Source: Anaerolineae bacterium
Lineage (GTDB): Bacteria; Chloroflexota; Anaerolineae; Aggregatilineales; J027
Direction: 5' to 3'
Assembly (NCBI GenBank): GCA_021463865.1
Contig: JAJTXY010000026.1
Location: forward strand, 1 to 56,057
Length of the DNA stretch: 56,057 bases
Positions 42,081 through 51,193 of this stretch are shown here, piece after piece. Under the pieces are notes generated by a model. The model saw nothing but the letters and a program-made list of their open reading frames with translations, ran no database searches and had not been told where the DNA came from. The first letter of the stretch is position 1. Every line of letters starts with the position of its first letter. Made by a program: the position numbers and the translations under genes.

Positions 42081-42828
42081 ACACGTCTACCGACAATTTG
42101 GCGGCTTGATGGCTCTACAAAATATCGCCATGCACATCCCGGCTGGTCAAATAGTGGGCCTAATTGGGCCAAACGGCGCAGGTAAGACCACATTGATTAA
42201 TTGCATGACAGGCCTCGATCACCCTACCGCTGGCGAAATCGAGTTTGGTGGTACACCTATCCAGAAAAAACCTGCCCACCGCATCACCGCGCTCGGCATG
42301 GCCCGCACCTATCAGAATATTCGCTTGTTTGGCGAAATGACCGTTCTCGAAAATCTGGTGGTCGCGCAGCACGGTTTAGGGAAGGCTAACTTGATAGATT
42401 CGCTCATTCAGACTCCCCGACATCGCCGTGAAAATGAACGCCTACGTGAAAATGGCTTACAACTCCTAAAACGATTTCATCTTGAGCAAAATGCCGCTGT
42501 GTTGGCCGGAAATTTGCCCTATGGCGATCAGCGGCGCTTGGAAATGGCCCGCGCTTTGGCGACTAACCCCAAGTTAATTCTATTGGATGAACCCACTGCT
42601 GGCATGAATCCAGTCGAAACCGCCGAATTGGGGGAGCAAATTTTACGCATGAAAGCCGAGGGCAAAACCCTCATGGTGGTTGAACACGATATGTCGCTCA
42701 TAGCCCAAGTCTGTGATGAAATTTATGTGCTGAATTTCGGGCAAATCATCGCACATGGCACTCATCAAGAAATCAAAAACAATCCGGTGGTGGTTGAAGC
42801 CTATCTGGGTCAGGAGGAGGGGGAATGA
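42067..42828 (+). CDS. livG: Branched-chain amino acid ABC transporter ATPase LivG
   Basis: This is an ATPase with Walker A GPNGAGKTT, a RTYQNIRLF Q-loop region typical of LivG, an LPYGDQRRLEMARAL signature variant, Walker B LILLDEPTAGMNP, and VVEHD. The start is the ATG inside the end of livM, because the conserved N-terminus (LVLKHVYRQFGG) begins there; the longer open frame upstream is only the livM shadow. The product has 253 residues. Confidence 0.92.
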   Translation: MLVLKHVYRQFGGLMALQNIAMHIPAGQIVGLIGPNGAGKTTLINCMTGLDHPTAGEIEFGGTPIQKKPAHRITALGMARTYQNIRLFGEMTVLENLVVAQHGLGKANLIDSLIQTPRHRRENERLRENGLQLLKRFHLEQNAAVLAGNLPYGDQRRLEMARALATNPKLILLDEPTAGMNPVETAELGEQILRMKAEGKTLMVVEHDMSLIAQVCDEIYVLNFGQIIAHGTHQEIKNNPVVVEAYLGQEEGE

Positions 42829-43535
42829 CCACACCACTCCTCGAGGTCAAAGAGTTAAATGTCAGTTATGGCGCGATTGTGGCCCTGCGCGGGATTTCCT
42901 TTAAGGTCGAAGCGGGACAAGTCGTCACTTTGATTGGGGCGAACGGGGCTGGCAAAAGTACGACCCTTAACGCACTGAGTGGGATTGTCAAACGCCGTTC
43001 TGGGCAAATCTGGTTTGATGGACGAGACATCAGTGGGATGCCTCCTGACCGGGTGAGCCGTTTGGGACTTGTCCAAGTTCCCGAAGGTCGCCAAATCATT
43101 GCACCGATGACCGTGCTTGAAAATTTGCAGATGGGTGCGTATAAACGGCGTGACCGTGAGGTTCACCACGACATCGAAGCTATTTTTGCTCGTTTCCCCC
43201 GCCTGAAGGAACGTCGCCGTCAAAAAGCTGGTTCGCTGAGTGGTGGGGAGCAGCAAATGTTAGCGGTTGGGCGTGCTCTGATGATGCGTCCGCGTTTGTT
43301 GATGCTGGATGAGCCGAGCATGGGCCTCGCTCCGCTGCTAGTGAGTGAGGTGTTCAGGATTATTCAAGATATTAAGGCACATGGCACAACGATTTTGCTG
43401 GTGGAGCAAAATGCGCGAAAAGCCTTAAAGGTCGCGGATTACGCCTATGTCTTGGAGCGGGGCACGATTTCACATCAAGGGCCAGCCACTGAACTCCAAA
43501 ATGACCCGCAGATTATTTCGGCGTACTTGGGCTAA
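42825..43535 (+). CDS. livF: Branched-chain amino acid ABC transporter ATPase LivF
   Basis: This is the second ATPase of the transporter, 236 residues. Walker A is GANGAGKST, the Q-loop region is LGLVQVPEGRQI (the LivF hallmark), the signature is LSGGEQQMLAVGRAL, Walker B is LLMLDEPSMGLAP, and VEQNARKALKVAD follows. It overlaps livG by 4 bases (ATGA) and ends the operon. Confidence 0.93.
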   Translation: MTTPLLEVKELNVSYGAIVALRGISFKVEAGQVVTLIGANGAGKSTTLNALSGIVKRRSGQIWFDGRDISGMPPDRVSRLGLVQVPEGRQIIAPMTVLENLQMGAYKRRDREVHHDIEAIFARFPRLKERRRQKAGSLSGGEQQMLAVGRALMMRPRLLMLDEPSMGLAPLLVSEVFRIIQDIKAHGTTILLVEQNARKALKVADYAYVLERGTISHQGPATELQNDPQIISAYLG

Positions 43536-43557
43536 CGTTTCTAATAGAAATTTTATC

Positions 43558-43586
43558 TGGACAGTTGAGCTATTTTGGGCTATAGT
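43558..43586 (+). promoter_or_regulatory. Promoter of tRNA-Cys
   Basis: TGGACA (43558-43563) and TATAGT (43581-43586) are spaced by 17 bases. The same -35 hexamer is used before rpsT. Transcription would begin about 13 bases before the mature tRNA. Confidence 0.6.
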
Positions 43587-43605
43587 TTAGTTGTGTATGA
43601 GATAC

Positions 43606-43677
43606 GGCGACGTGGCCAAGTGGACAAGGCAAGGCTCTGCAAAAGCCTGATCATCGGTTCGATTCCGATCGTCGCCT
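43606..43677 (+). tRNA. tRNA-Cys (GCA)
   Basis: The acceptor stem pairs GGCGACG (43606-43612) with CGTCGCC (43670-43676). The anticodon loop CTGCAAA gives GCA, the T loop is TTCGATT, and the discriminator is T43677, the Cys identity base. CCA is not encoded. Confidence 0.95.
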
Positions 43678-43687
43678 CAGCTGCAAG

Positions 43688-43734
43688 ACAAGCCTACTAA
43701 TCGAGTTTGTCCGATAGTGGGCTTGTTTTGTATT
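43688..43734 (+). terminator. Terminator of tRNA-Cys
   Basis: ACAAGCCTACTA (43688-43699) pairs with TAGTGGGCTTGT (43715-43726) over 12 bp with one T-G pair, followed by TTTGTATT. Confidence 0.75.
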
Positions 43735-43856
43735 GGTGTTATAACCCAGAGATGATAGGCAGCCAAACGGGTTTGCTTTGTTTTGGCATGTCGTATTGCT
43801 GCTTTTGTCTATGACGATCTCCCCATCATCTCCTCAACTTAACGCTTGGCTCCAAT

Positions 43857-43873
43857 ACCATTTTCAAAATGGT
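43857..43873. promoter_or_regulatory. Perfect inverted repeat upstream of RNase J (possible operator)
   Basis: ACCATTTT and AAAATGGT flank a single C. The repeat abuts a possible -35 TTGCTG (43874-43879) with TACTGT (43896-43901) as -10. It could be an operator or a small hairpin. The stretch 43735-43856 has no other recognisable feature. Confidence 0.35.
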
Positions 43874-43921
43874 TTGCTGGTGAATATCGTATACATACTG
43901 TAAAAAAGGAAATTGCGCTTT

Positions 43922-45571
43922 ATGGCAAATATTCAAAAACTGCGGGTCATCCCATTGGGTGGACTCGGCGAAGTTGGCAAAAACATGACGGCTTTCGAGT
44001 ATAATAACGAGGTCGTGATTGTGGATGCCGGACTCATGTTCCCCGAAAACGACATGCTCGGCATTGACTATATCATCCCCGATTTCAACTATCTCATTCA
44101 GAATCGTGACCGCCTCAAAATCCACGCCTTGCTGCTGACACATGGACATGAAGATCACATCGGCGCGATCACCCATATTTTGCAGAAGATTCCTGTGCCC
44201 GTATATGGCACACCGCTGACGTGTGGTTTGGCGGGGATCAAGCTCAAAAATGGCGGGATGAAAGATCATCCTATGCACGTTTTTAAGGCGGGTGAAACGC
44301 TGCAATTTGGCGTGTTTAAGGTGGAATCGTTCCATGTCAGCCACAGCATTCCCGATTGTGTCGGCTTTGGCATCGAAACTCCGGTGGGTCTGGTCGTGCA
44401 TTCCGGCGACTACAAATTTGACCAGACGCCTGTAGACGGTTGGCCTACTGATTTTGCAAAAATGGCGCTACTTTCCGAAAAAGGCGTGTTGGCGCTCTTC
44501 GCCGACAGTACCAATTCGGAACGTCCCGGCTGGACACCTTCCGAGAGCGTGATTGACGCCGCGTTTGACGGTGTTTTCCGTGAGGCACGTGGCCGCATCA
44601 TCGTGGCGACGTTTGCATCTCTCATTTCGCGTGTGCAGCAGGTGGCGACGGTAGCCGAATTCTATGGACGCAAAATTGCCATCGCAGGCCATTCCATGAC
44701 CGAGAATGTCAAAATTGCCCGTCGCTTGGGGTATCTGCAAATTGCGGATGAGCAGTTGATCTCGATTGAAGAGAGTATGAAGCTGCCGCCCGAAGAAGTG
44801 GTAATTATGGCGACAGGCGCACAAGGTGAACCTACTGCCGTATTGAGTAGGTTGGCTTTTGGCAATCATCGCCAACTCGAAATAGTGCCGGGAGATACCG
44901 TTGTGATGTCGGCCCATCCCATCCCCGGCAACGAAGAAGTCGTATCACGTACCATGAACAAACTGCTGCAAAAAGGGGCGCATGTCATTTATGATCCCAA
45001 AGCACAGGTGCATGTGTCCGGTCACGCCAGCCAAGAAGAAATGAAGTTGCTGATTAACCTGCTGCGTCCACGTTTCTTTGTGCCGATTCACGGCGAACTG
45101 CGACAATTGCACGCCCACGCCGATATTGCCTACAGCCTAGGCATTCCAGCGGACAATATCGCCGTCGTGGAAAATGGCACCATCTTGGAATTTACCAAGA
45201 CGGAAATGTCCATCGGGGATCGCTACCCCGGCGGCTATGTATTTGTAGACGGGGCAGGTGTCGGTGATATTGGCCCGGCTGTAATGCGGGACCGCGAGGC
45301 GCTGGGGCAAGATGGCTTTGTGATGGTCACTGCACTCGTCAACAACCGCACAGGCGAGGTCATCAACGGCCCGGATATTACGTCACGCGGTTTTGTGTTC
45401 ATGCAAGATTCCGATGAACTCTTTAATGGCGTGCGTGGATTGGTACGCCAACTGACCCGCGAATATAAGAATGGCAATCGTGAACAGGTCATTCAAGAAG
45501 CGGTGAAAAAACATCTGTATACCGAAACCAAACGCCGCCCGATGGTGTTTACTCAGATATACAACGTGTAA
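43922..45571 (+). CDS. rnj: Ribonuclease J
   Basis: This metallo-beta-lactamase/beta-CASP nuclease has 5'-3' exonuclease and endonuclease activity in mRNA decay and rRNA maturation. The metal motif HGHEDH is at residues 74-79. Also visible are PLGGLGEVGKNMT, VHSGDYKFD, FADSTNSERPG, the beta-CASP MTENVKIARRLGY and VHVSGHASQEEM, and FFVPIHGELRQL. The C-terminal domain contains DITSRGFVF. The ATG at 43922 (MANIQK) is preferred to a TTG 9 bases earlier because AAGGA at 43906-43910 is too close to the TTG. Confidence 0.94.
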   Translation: MANIQKLRVIPLGGLGEVGKNMTAFEYNNEVVIVDAGLMFPENDMLGIDYIIPDFNYLIQNRDRLKIHALLLTHGHEDHIGAITHILQKIPVPVYGTPLTCGLAGIKLKNGGMKDHPMHVFKAGETLQFGVFKVESFHVSHSIPDCVGFGIETPVGLVVHSGDYKFDQTPVDGWPTDFAKMALLSEKGVLALFADSTNSERPGWTPSESVIDAAFDGVFREARGRIIVATFASLISRVQQVATVAEFYGRKIAIAGHSMTENVKIARRLGYLQIADEQLISIEESMKLPPEEVVIMATGAQGEPTAVLSRLAFGNHRQLEIVPGDTVVMSAHPIPGNEEVVSRTMNKLLQKGAHVIYDPKAQVHVSGHASQEEMKLLINLLRPRFFVPIHGELRQLHAHADIAYSLGIPADNIAVVENGTILEFTKTEMSIGDRYPGGYVFVDGAGVGDIGPAVMRDREALGQDGFVMVTALVNNRTGEVINGPDITSRGFVFMQDSDELFNGVRGLVRQLTREYKNGNREQVIQEAVKKHLYTETKRRPMVFTQIYNV

Positions 45572-45612
45572 CACGAAATTTGCCCGTACCCATCCTTTCA
45601 ATTAATAATTGG

Positions 45613-45646
45613 GGGCGGTTTTTTGATAGCCGCCCTCATTTTATAT
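45613..45646 (+). terminator. Terminator after RNase J
   Basis: GGGCGG (45613-45618) pairs with CCGCCC (45630-45635) around an 11-base loop, followed by TCATTTTATATTT. Confidence 0.55.
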
Positions 45647-45668
45647 TTACTCATCAAAAGGCTAAAAA

Positions 45669-46532
45669 ATGCGCTACACCTTAATTGGCTATTTCACCAA
45701 AGATATTGCCCCAAATGTGCCCGAAGGCTATGTCTGGGGCGGCACAGTTACCTACAGTGGGCTTGTCGCTGCGGAATTGGGCGTGGATGTCACCGTGCTG
45801 ACCATCGGCGAACCCCATCCCTCTCCGGCTGATCTTGACCCGCGTGTGAAATGGCATATCTATCCAACAGCCCAAACCACCACTTTTGATAATCAATATG
45901 ACAAAGTGACCGGCAAGCGCCATCAATTGATGCCTGCCCGCGCCGGGGATATTCCGGTTGAGATGGTGCAAAAATTAGACCCGACCCAAGATATTGTGCA
46001 TCTTGCCCCGCTAGGCAATGAAGTCAGCCCCGAAATCGCGGCCCAGTTCCAAAATGCGTGGGTGGTGGCGACGCCGCAGGGGTGGATGCGCCAAGTGGAT
46101 GAAAACTATCATGTCCACAAGGTCGCGTGGCATGATGCCGATAAGATGCTGCCCTATCTAAAAGCTCTCTGTCTCAGTGAAGAGGATATTCACGGCGATA
46201 TTGATACCGTGCGTTTATGGGCAGCAGCAGGCCCAACCGTCTTATATACACGTGGGCCGCAGGGGGCGATTTTGATGCACGGCGGACAGGAGATTTCCAT
46301 CAAAGCGGCTCCAGCAGAAGTATCTGACCCAACAGGTGCGGGCGATGTCATCGCAGTGGCCTTTTTTATCCGCTATTACGAGACAGGCGACCCGATTGAA
46401 GCGGCGATTTTTGGCACGGTGGCGGCGTCTATTATTATCGAGCATCAAGGGGTAAGCCATCTGCCTAGTTATGCCGAAATTGAAGCCCGTCGTCAGCATT
46501 GGTCGCGTGAGGATGCGCTTGGTCTAAAATAA
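45669..46532 (+). CDS. PfkB/ribokinase-family sugar kinase
   Basis: This 287-residue kinase of the ribokinase fold has the C-terminal signature DPTGAGD at 220-226 (Asp226 as catalytic base) and TRGPQGAILMHGG before it. The N-terminal substrate lid is reduced (GYFTKDIAP, WGGTVTYSGLVAAELG), which resembles short PfkB-like proteins of unknown substrate. The ATG is preceded by AAAAGG. Confidence 0.85.
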   Translation: MRYTLIGYFTKDIAPNVPEGYVWGGTVTYSGLVAAELGVDVTVLTIGEPHPSPADLDPRVKWHIYPTAQTTTFDNQYDKVTGKRHQLMPARAGDIPVEMVQKLDPTQDIVHLAPLGNEVSPEIAAQFQNAWVVATPQGWMRQVDENYHVHKVAWHDADKMLPYLKALCLSEEDIHGDIDTVRLWAAAGPTVLYTRGPQGAILMHGGQEISIKAAPAEVSDPTGAGDVIAVAFFIRYYETGDPIEAAIFGTVAASIIIEHQGVSHLPSYAEIEARRQHWSREDALGLK

Positions 46533-46599
46533 GTTTTTCGCGTACAGGGCAACATTTGATGTTCAAAAATGGTAATTTCCTAAACAGGAGAGTTGCTTC

Positions 46600-47121
46600 A
46601 TGCTGCATCCAGTAGATTGGTTTAGCCGACCATTTGATTTCAACTTACCTTTGTGGATGTACCCCAATATCATCGAGCGCCTGCGGGGGACACCAGCCCG
46701 TTTGGAAACCCATGTAGCTGGACTTCCTAAAAATATTTTGACGCGCCGTTTGGGGGATCGCTGGTCAATTCAAGAAAACGCTGGACACCTGCTCGATTTA
46801 GAGGAATTGTGGTTGGGGCGAGTGGATGATTTTGAGAAAAAGCTGCCGAGATTACGGGCGGCTGACCTTGATAATCGCAAAACGTATGAGGCCGATCATA
46901 ATGCCCAAAACCTGCCAACGATTTTGGCTAATTTTCGGGCACAGCGCCTCCAATTGGTACAGCGTTTAGAGAACGCCAATGAGGATTTTGTGAAACAATC
47001 TGCCCTCCATCCCCGCCTTGATGCGTCCATGCGGCTGATTGACCACGCCTATTTTGTCGCCGAACATGACGACCACCATCTAGCCGAGATTACGGCCCTC
47101 ATTAAAATATTCATGCCTTAA
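46600..47121 (+). CDS. DinB-like (DUF664/YfiT fold) protein
   Basis: This four-helix bundle protein of 173 residues has the DinB-type conserved histidines: WSIQENAGHLLDLEELW (His about 63) and the C-terminal EHDDHHLAEI pair. Related proteins bind divalent metal and include thiol-dependent transferases and stress-induced proteins. The exact reaction is unknown. GGAGAG stands before the ATG. Confidence 0.82.
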   Translation: MLHPVDWFSRPFDFNLPLWMYPNIIERLRGTPARLETHVAGLPKNILTRRLGDRWSIQENAGHLLDLEELWLGRVDDFEKKLPRLRAADLDNRKTYEADHNAQNLPTILANFRAQRLQLVQRLENANEDFVKQSALHPRLDASMRLIDHAYFVAEHDDHHLAEITALIKIFMP

Positions 47122-47122
47122 G

Positions 47123-47164
47123 GAAAATAAAAATCGGCATGATAGGGGTCTTCTCATGCCGATT
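47123..47164 (-). terminator. Terminator of the orphan FtsX permease gene
   Basis: AATCGGCATGA (47132-47142) pairs with TCATGCCGATT (47154-47164) over 11 perfect base pairs. On the minus strand it is followed by TTTATTTT (47131-47124). It separates the gene from the convergent DinB-like gene. Confidence 0.8.
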
Positions 47165-47186
47165 AAAGCGTCAGGTCGTATCTGGC

Positions 47187-49730
47187 CTATTGATACCGTA
47201 GGATGTCCGAGACGGTTTCGCGTGCCGCCGCAATAGAAGGCCACGCACTGGCAATTGTCGCCAGTACAATGATACCGAATAATCCTTGTAGGGCGACGAG
47301 GATTGGGTATTCAAAGGTGAAAAAGTCCTCAAGCTCCAGCGCGGTGTTGATGCCTATGCCGAGCAGATAACTTAACGGAAGTCCGATCAGCCACGCGATA
47401 ATCGCCACGAGGATGCCTTCCACCAAAAACTGAACCATAATCGTCGTTGACCGTGCCCCCAGTGAACGCATCACCCCAATTTCTTTGCGGCGCTCCAACA
47501 CTGCCATTGAGAGTGTTGCCAGTAGACCGATGGCCCCAACCATTGCCATCACGACTGAGGTCAGATTGAACACCATCCCAAAAGTGGAAACGAATTGCGA
47601 AATATCCTCTTCGTTTTGGGGTTGATTAGCATAGACGGCTTGAATCCCATTTGCCGCTGCCACCGCTTTGATTTCGTCAATAATATCTGCCACCTCGTCC
47701 GCATCAGGATTGCCCTTGAGGTCAATATTAAAGACGCCGGGAGTTGGATTGCCCTCTGCATTGGTATAACCAGCGATGCGGGCAAGTTCCGACCACTCAA
47801 AAAAGATGGTATCAAAGGGCCAGCGATCAACCCCAATAACCTCATATTCATAGGTCTGTCCACCAATCGAAATGCGTACCGTATCACCTGCCTTTTTACC
47901 GATATTCTCTGCGACTGAGCGATTGAGGATGACACCTTTGCGGGTCGGGTCATCTTCCCAGCCTGTGCCACTGGTCAGACGGAAATGGATCAGGCCAGCC
48001 GTTGGGTCAACCCCGAACGCTTGTACTTGGTCGCCTGCGCTAAAGCTGTTCTCTGGTGCGGTATAACCCTCCAGCCCAACGGATACCGAATACCCCGGCG
48101 TAATGCTGGCAATGCTGTCCACGTTTTCCATCAAAATCTGCTGGACACGGGCTGGGTCTTCGGCTTTTTGGGTCGTCATCTGAATTTCGGTATCGAACGT
48201 ATCAAAGATGGTTTCAATCGCTTCATCCAACGAGGCGAAAAGCGCTGTCACCCCCATAAACGCTGCTGAGGCTAAGGTCAGGGTGAGTACGGTCAGCACC
48301 AAACGGCGTTTTTTGGTATTGACGTTGTTAATGCCATGCTGGAAATTGAGCGGCATAGGCAACTTTCGCATGAGCCATAAAATGGCTGCCATCAACCCCC
48401 ATATAACACCAAAAATAATCAACAGGGGAAACAAGACCAGCGCCAGCAAACCCACCCCAATTTTACTCGGCACGCTCATTTTGGTGCGTGTTCCGGTGGT
48501 AACACCGATGCCGAGGTCAGTCATAGCCTCCAAAATGGTGACCCGTGTGCCGTTGAAGACTGGAATCAGTGAGGCAAGTACCGGAATCAGCAGTCCAAGA
48601 ATGACCCCAATTACTACCCCCGTCACCGAAACGTTGAACCCTTGAATGTATGTGCCAGACAGTGGGGCAATGGCCTGTGCCATAAATGAGGCGGCTGGAA
48701 TCGCCAGCATCACTCCCAAAATCGTTCCCATTACCCCATACACCAACGCCTGCCCTGCATAAATGACAAAGTTGCCTGAACGGGACACGCCAAGTGATTT
48801 CATCACCCCAATTTGACGCTTTTGTTCCACCACAATGGTATTGATGACATTGACCACCAAGAATGCTGATACGATCATCGCCAATATCCCTAAAATATTG
48901 AGAATATTGGTGATCGTCGCAGTTCCCTCCACCAACACATTTTCTTCAGGGTCATCAATGAAGCTGAAAACGGTGATGTAGGGTGTTTCGGAAGCAATGA
49001 CACTGATAAACTCGTTTAGCCCATCGCGTGCGGTTTCCACATCGGTATAACGCGCCGAGAACGAACTAAAACCGGGGAAGCTAACAATAGATTGGGCATC
49101 TACATAGGTGGCATAGATATTGGTCACCGGGCGGGTTGCTGGGTTGGTCACATCAGTAGAGTGTGGAGTCATCGTCTGATAGGGCTGAAATACAATTCCG
49201 ACAATGGTCCAAACCGTATCCTCTGACCCACGAAAAACGATTTGATCGCCGATTTCGGTTTTGTGTTTGTCAGCAAACCGCTGTTCTACCGCAATTTCGT
49301 GCTGCCCTTCTACCGGGAAACGCCCTTCTACCACGCGCGAAATTGGCTCTAACTGTACTTCTTCAAACGGCTTGCTAAAGGCGATGACCGACCCCGCCTC
49401 AAAGTTATCATCACCCAGCGGATGCCAGTCTATCGGATAAATGGCCTGCCCTTCGACCTGTTGCACGCCCGGTAGCGCCCGTAGACTGTCTATAAAGGCT
49501 TGATTGTCATCCAGTGAAAGCTGTCCTCCACTTGACACCACATAGACATGGGTCATCGCTATTTCATTTTCGTCGAGGTCTTCGTTCAACTGGGAAATCA
49601 AGAGGTCGCCCATCCCTGCAAGGGTGGTTACACCAAAGACGCCAATCATAATACTGAGGACCACCAGCGCTGTACGCCCTTTGCGGGAAAGAATATCCCT
49701 AAAGATTTTCCGCAGATGGGTTTTGGACAT
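47187..49730 (-). CDS. FtsX-family ABC permease with two FtsX cores
   Basis: This 847-residue permease has an N-terminal helix at about 18-40 (GRTALVVLSIMIGVFGVTTL), a MacB-type external domain, and a first FtsX core (LVVNVINTIVVEQKRQIGVMKSLG). A central helix pair, a second external domain and a final core (LERRKEIGVMRSLGARS) follow. It probably exports or extracts envelope substrates. No ATPase gene is adjacent, so it must use one encoded elsewhere. AGGAG lies 8 bases before the ATG. It is shorter than and distinct from the pair at 25379-32654. Confidence 0.9.
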   Translation of the reverse strand: MSKTHLRKIFRDILSRKGRTALVVLSIMIGVFGVTTLAGMGDLLISQLNEDLDENEIAMTHVYVVSSGGQLSLDDNQAFIDSLRALPGVQQVEGQAIYPIDWHPLGDDNFEAGSVIAFSKPFEEVQLEPISRVVEGRFPVEGQHEIAVEQRFADKHKTEIGDQIVFRGSEDTVWTIVGIVFQPYQTMTPHSTDVTNPATRPVTNIYATYVDAQSIVSFPGFSSFSARYTDVETARDGLNEFISVIASETPYITVFSFIDDPEENVLVEGTATITNILNILGILAMIVSAFLVVNVINTIVVEQKRQIGVMKSLGVSRSGNFVIYAGQALVYGVMGTILGVMLAIPAASFMAQAIAPLSGTYIQGFNVSVTGVVIGVILGLLIPVLASLIPVFNGTRVTILEAMTDLGIGVTTGTRTKMSVPSKIGVGLLALVLFPLLIIFGVIWGLMAAILWLMRKLPMPLNFQHGINNVNTKKRRLVLTVLTLTLASAAFMGVTALFASLDEAIETIFDTFDTEIQMTTQKAEDPARVQQILMENVDSIASITPGYSVSVGLEGYTAPENSFSAGDQVQAFGVDPTAGLIHFRLTSGTGWEDDPTRKGVILNRSVAENIGKKAGDTVRISIGGQTYEYEVIGVDRWPFDTIFFEWSELARIAGYTNAEGNPTPGVFNIDLKGNPDADEVADIIDEIKAVAAANGIQAVYANQPQNEEDISQFVSTFGMVFNLTSVVMAMVGAIGLLATLSMAVLERRKEIGVMRSLGARSTTIMVQFLVEGILVAIIAWLIGLPLSYLLGIGINTALELEDFFTFEYPILVALQGLFGIIVLATIASAWPSIAAARETVSDILRYQ

Positions 49731-49829
49731 CAGATTTCACTCCTTGCAAAGAATTTGCCGGATTTTCTTGATATGAACTAGAGTCTCAATCAACAGGTGA
49801 GTGCAAAAACTCTAGGCGATGCTGACATG

Positions 49830-49988
49830 TCATTGGATGTTAACAAATGCAGGGAAACCCTGAAGTTCGTGCAAACTTTCCATCCACCCATGCTGATGCA
49901 ACAACCGCCCATCACTGTCATACGCAAAACTGCTAGGTAGGGTTTCACAGCGAACGAATGCTGTCGTAGGGCGGATGGGCTTATACAA
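49830..49988 (-). CDS. Possible small protein downstream of prs
   Basis: The 279-base gap between prs and the FtsX gene contains an open frame in phase with prs just after its TAA. From a TTG it encodes 52 residues, including TAFVRCETLPSS, FAYDSDGRLLHQHGW and MESLHELQGF, with composition like a real protein. There is no good Shine-Dalgarno motif. It may be a small gene, a remnant, or chance. I do not recognise a family with confidence. Confidence 0.3.
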   Translation of the reverse strand: MYKPIRPTTAFVRCETLPSSFAYDSDGRLLHQHGWMESLHELQGFPAFVNIQ

Positions 49989-50009
49989 TTTTCGAGGTGT
50001 CAGCCGAGT

Positions 50010-51017
50010 TTAGTCTCCGCCAGCCAGTTCTTTCGGAGTGCCTTCCTGCCAAAAGGTAAAGAGACTACCCACCGACTGCCCAAGATGATTGCAACGAATC
50101 CCTTCAGCCAAGACGGGGGCAATAGTCTCAATATGCAGCTTTTTAAGCTGATGGGCGCGGGGTGTATAGACTGTATCGGTACAGACCACCTCGGTCACAA
50201 TGTCCACCTCGTTAATTTTCTGGACGGCACTGCCCGAAAAGATGCCATGCGTGCAGGCAAGAAAGATTTCTTCGACGCCATAACGATCCCGCAGGGTCTC
50301 TGACATCTTGACCATTGTGCCGCCCGTCGCAATCTCATCATCAATAATGATAGCCTTGCGTCCAAACTGCCCACTCCATAGCACGTCATCTACTTCGACT
50401 TCCGAATCGCCATGTCGTACCTTTGTCCCAATCGCCAGTGGCAGATTGAGCAGTTTGGCAAAACGTGCGGCATTTTTGGCATACCCTGTGTCGGGGGATA
50501 CCAATACCGTCTCGCTTAGGTCACGGCGGCGGAAATATTGGGACAAAATGTAGGTGCTGGTGAGATGGTCAAGCGGAATACTGAAAAATCCATGTACTTG
50601 ACTGGCATGGAGCGCCATCGTAATCACCCGATCTGCTCCGGACTGTGTAATTAAATCGGCCACTAATCGGGCTGTGATGCAAATTCGGGGGGCATCTTTT
50701 TTGTCGGAGCGGCTGTAGGAAAAATGTGGGATGACTGCTGTCACACGGCTGGCAGCACCGGTTTTGGCGACATTCAACATCATCAACAACTGCATGAGGT
50801 GGTCTTGGGCGGGTTCAGAAAGTGACTGGATAATATAGACATCCTTGCCGCGTACACTTTCGCCCAGTTGAATCCACAAATTGTCATTGCTAAAGCGTTT
50901 GTAGTGGGTAGGTCGCAGTGGCACCCCCAGCAAACGGCAAATGTCTTCAGCCAGTGGGAGATTGGACTCCCCCGAAAAAATGAATAAGTCGTCCAGTGAG
51001 TCGCTACTCGTTAACAC
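50010..51017 (-). CDS. prs: Ribose-phosphate pyrophosphokinase
   Basis: It makes PRPP from ribose 5-phosphate and ATP for nucleotide, His and Trp synthesis. Motifs include FSGESNLPLAEDIC, HFSYSRSDKKDAPR (the flexible ATP loop), ADRVITMALHASQVHGFF, SPDTGYAKNAARFAK, and the PRPP loop IIIDDEIATGGT. The GTG start at 51017 has AGAGG 7 bases upstream and gives 335 residues, near the usual 310-320. An ATG 72 bases upstream lacks conserved sequence. Sequence details (SRSDKK rather than ARQDRK) differ slightly from classical class I enzymes. Confidence 0.92.
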   Translation of the reverse strand: MLTSSDSLDDLFIFSGESNLPLAEDICRLLGVPLRPTHYKRFSNDNLWIQLGESVRGKDVYIIQSLSEPAQDHLMQLLMMLNVAKTGAASRVTAVIPHFSYSRSDKKDAPRICITARLVADLITQSGADRVITMALHASQVHGFFSIPLDHLTSTYILSQYFRRRDLSETVLVSPDTGYAKNAARFAKLLNLPLAIGTKVRHGDSEVEVDDVLWSGQFGRKAIIIDDEIATGGTMVKMSETLRDRYGVEEIFLACTHGIFSGSAVQKINEVDIVTEVVCTDTVYTPRAHQLKKLHIETIAPVLAEGIRCNHLGQSVGSLFTFWQEGTPKELAGGD

Positions 51018-51152
51018 AGGTTGCCTCTTATGCTTGATGGTTGCCAGCGGGATTGAAATCTCAACTTTAAATATCCTTAATTGTCCCAAAGAACTAAAAC
51101 GTTCGCAATGAAAAAAGGATAGGGTTTGAATTTTTTAAACTGTTATCTGAAC

Positions 51153-51180
51153 AAAAAGGGCAGGTTCATCACCCGCCCTG
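51153..51180 (-). terminator. Terminator after lpdA
   Basis: On the minus strand AGGGCGGG (51179-51172) pairs with CCTGCCCT (51164-51157), including one G-T pair, followed by TTTTG. It lies 14 bases past the lpdA stop. Confidence 0.75.
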
Positions 51181-51193
51181 TTGGTTTTCCTAT

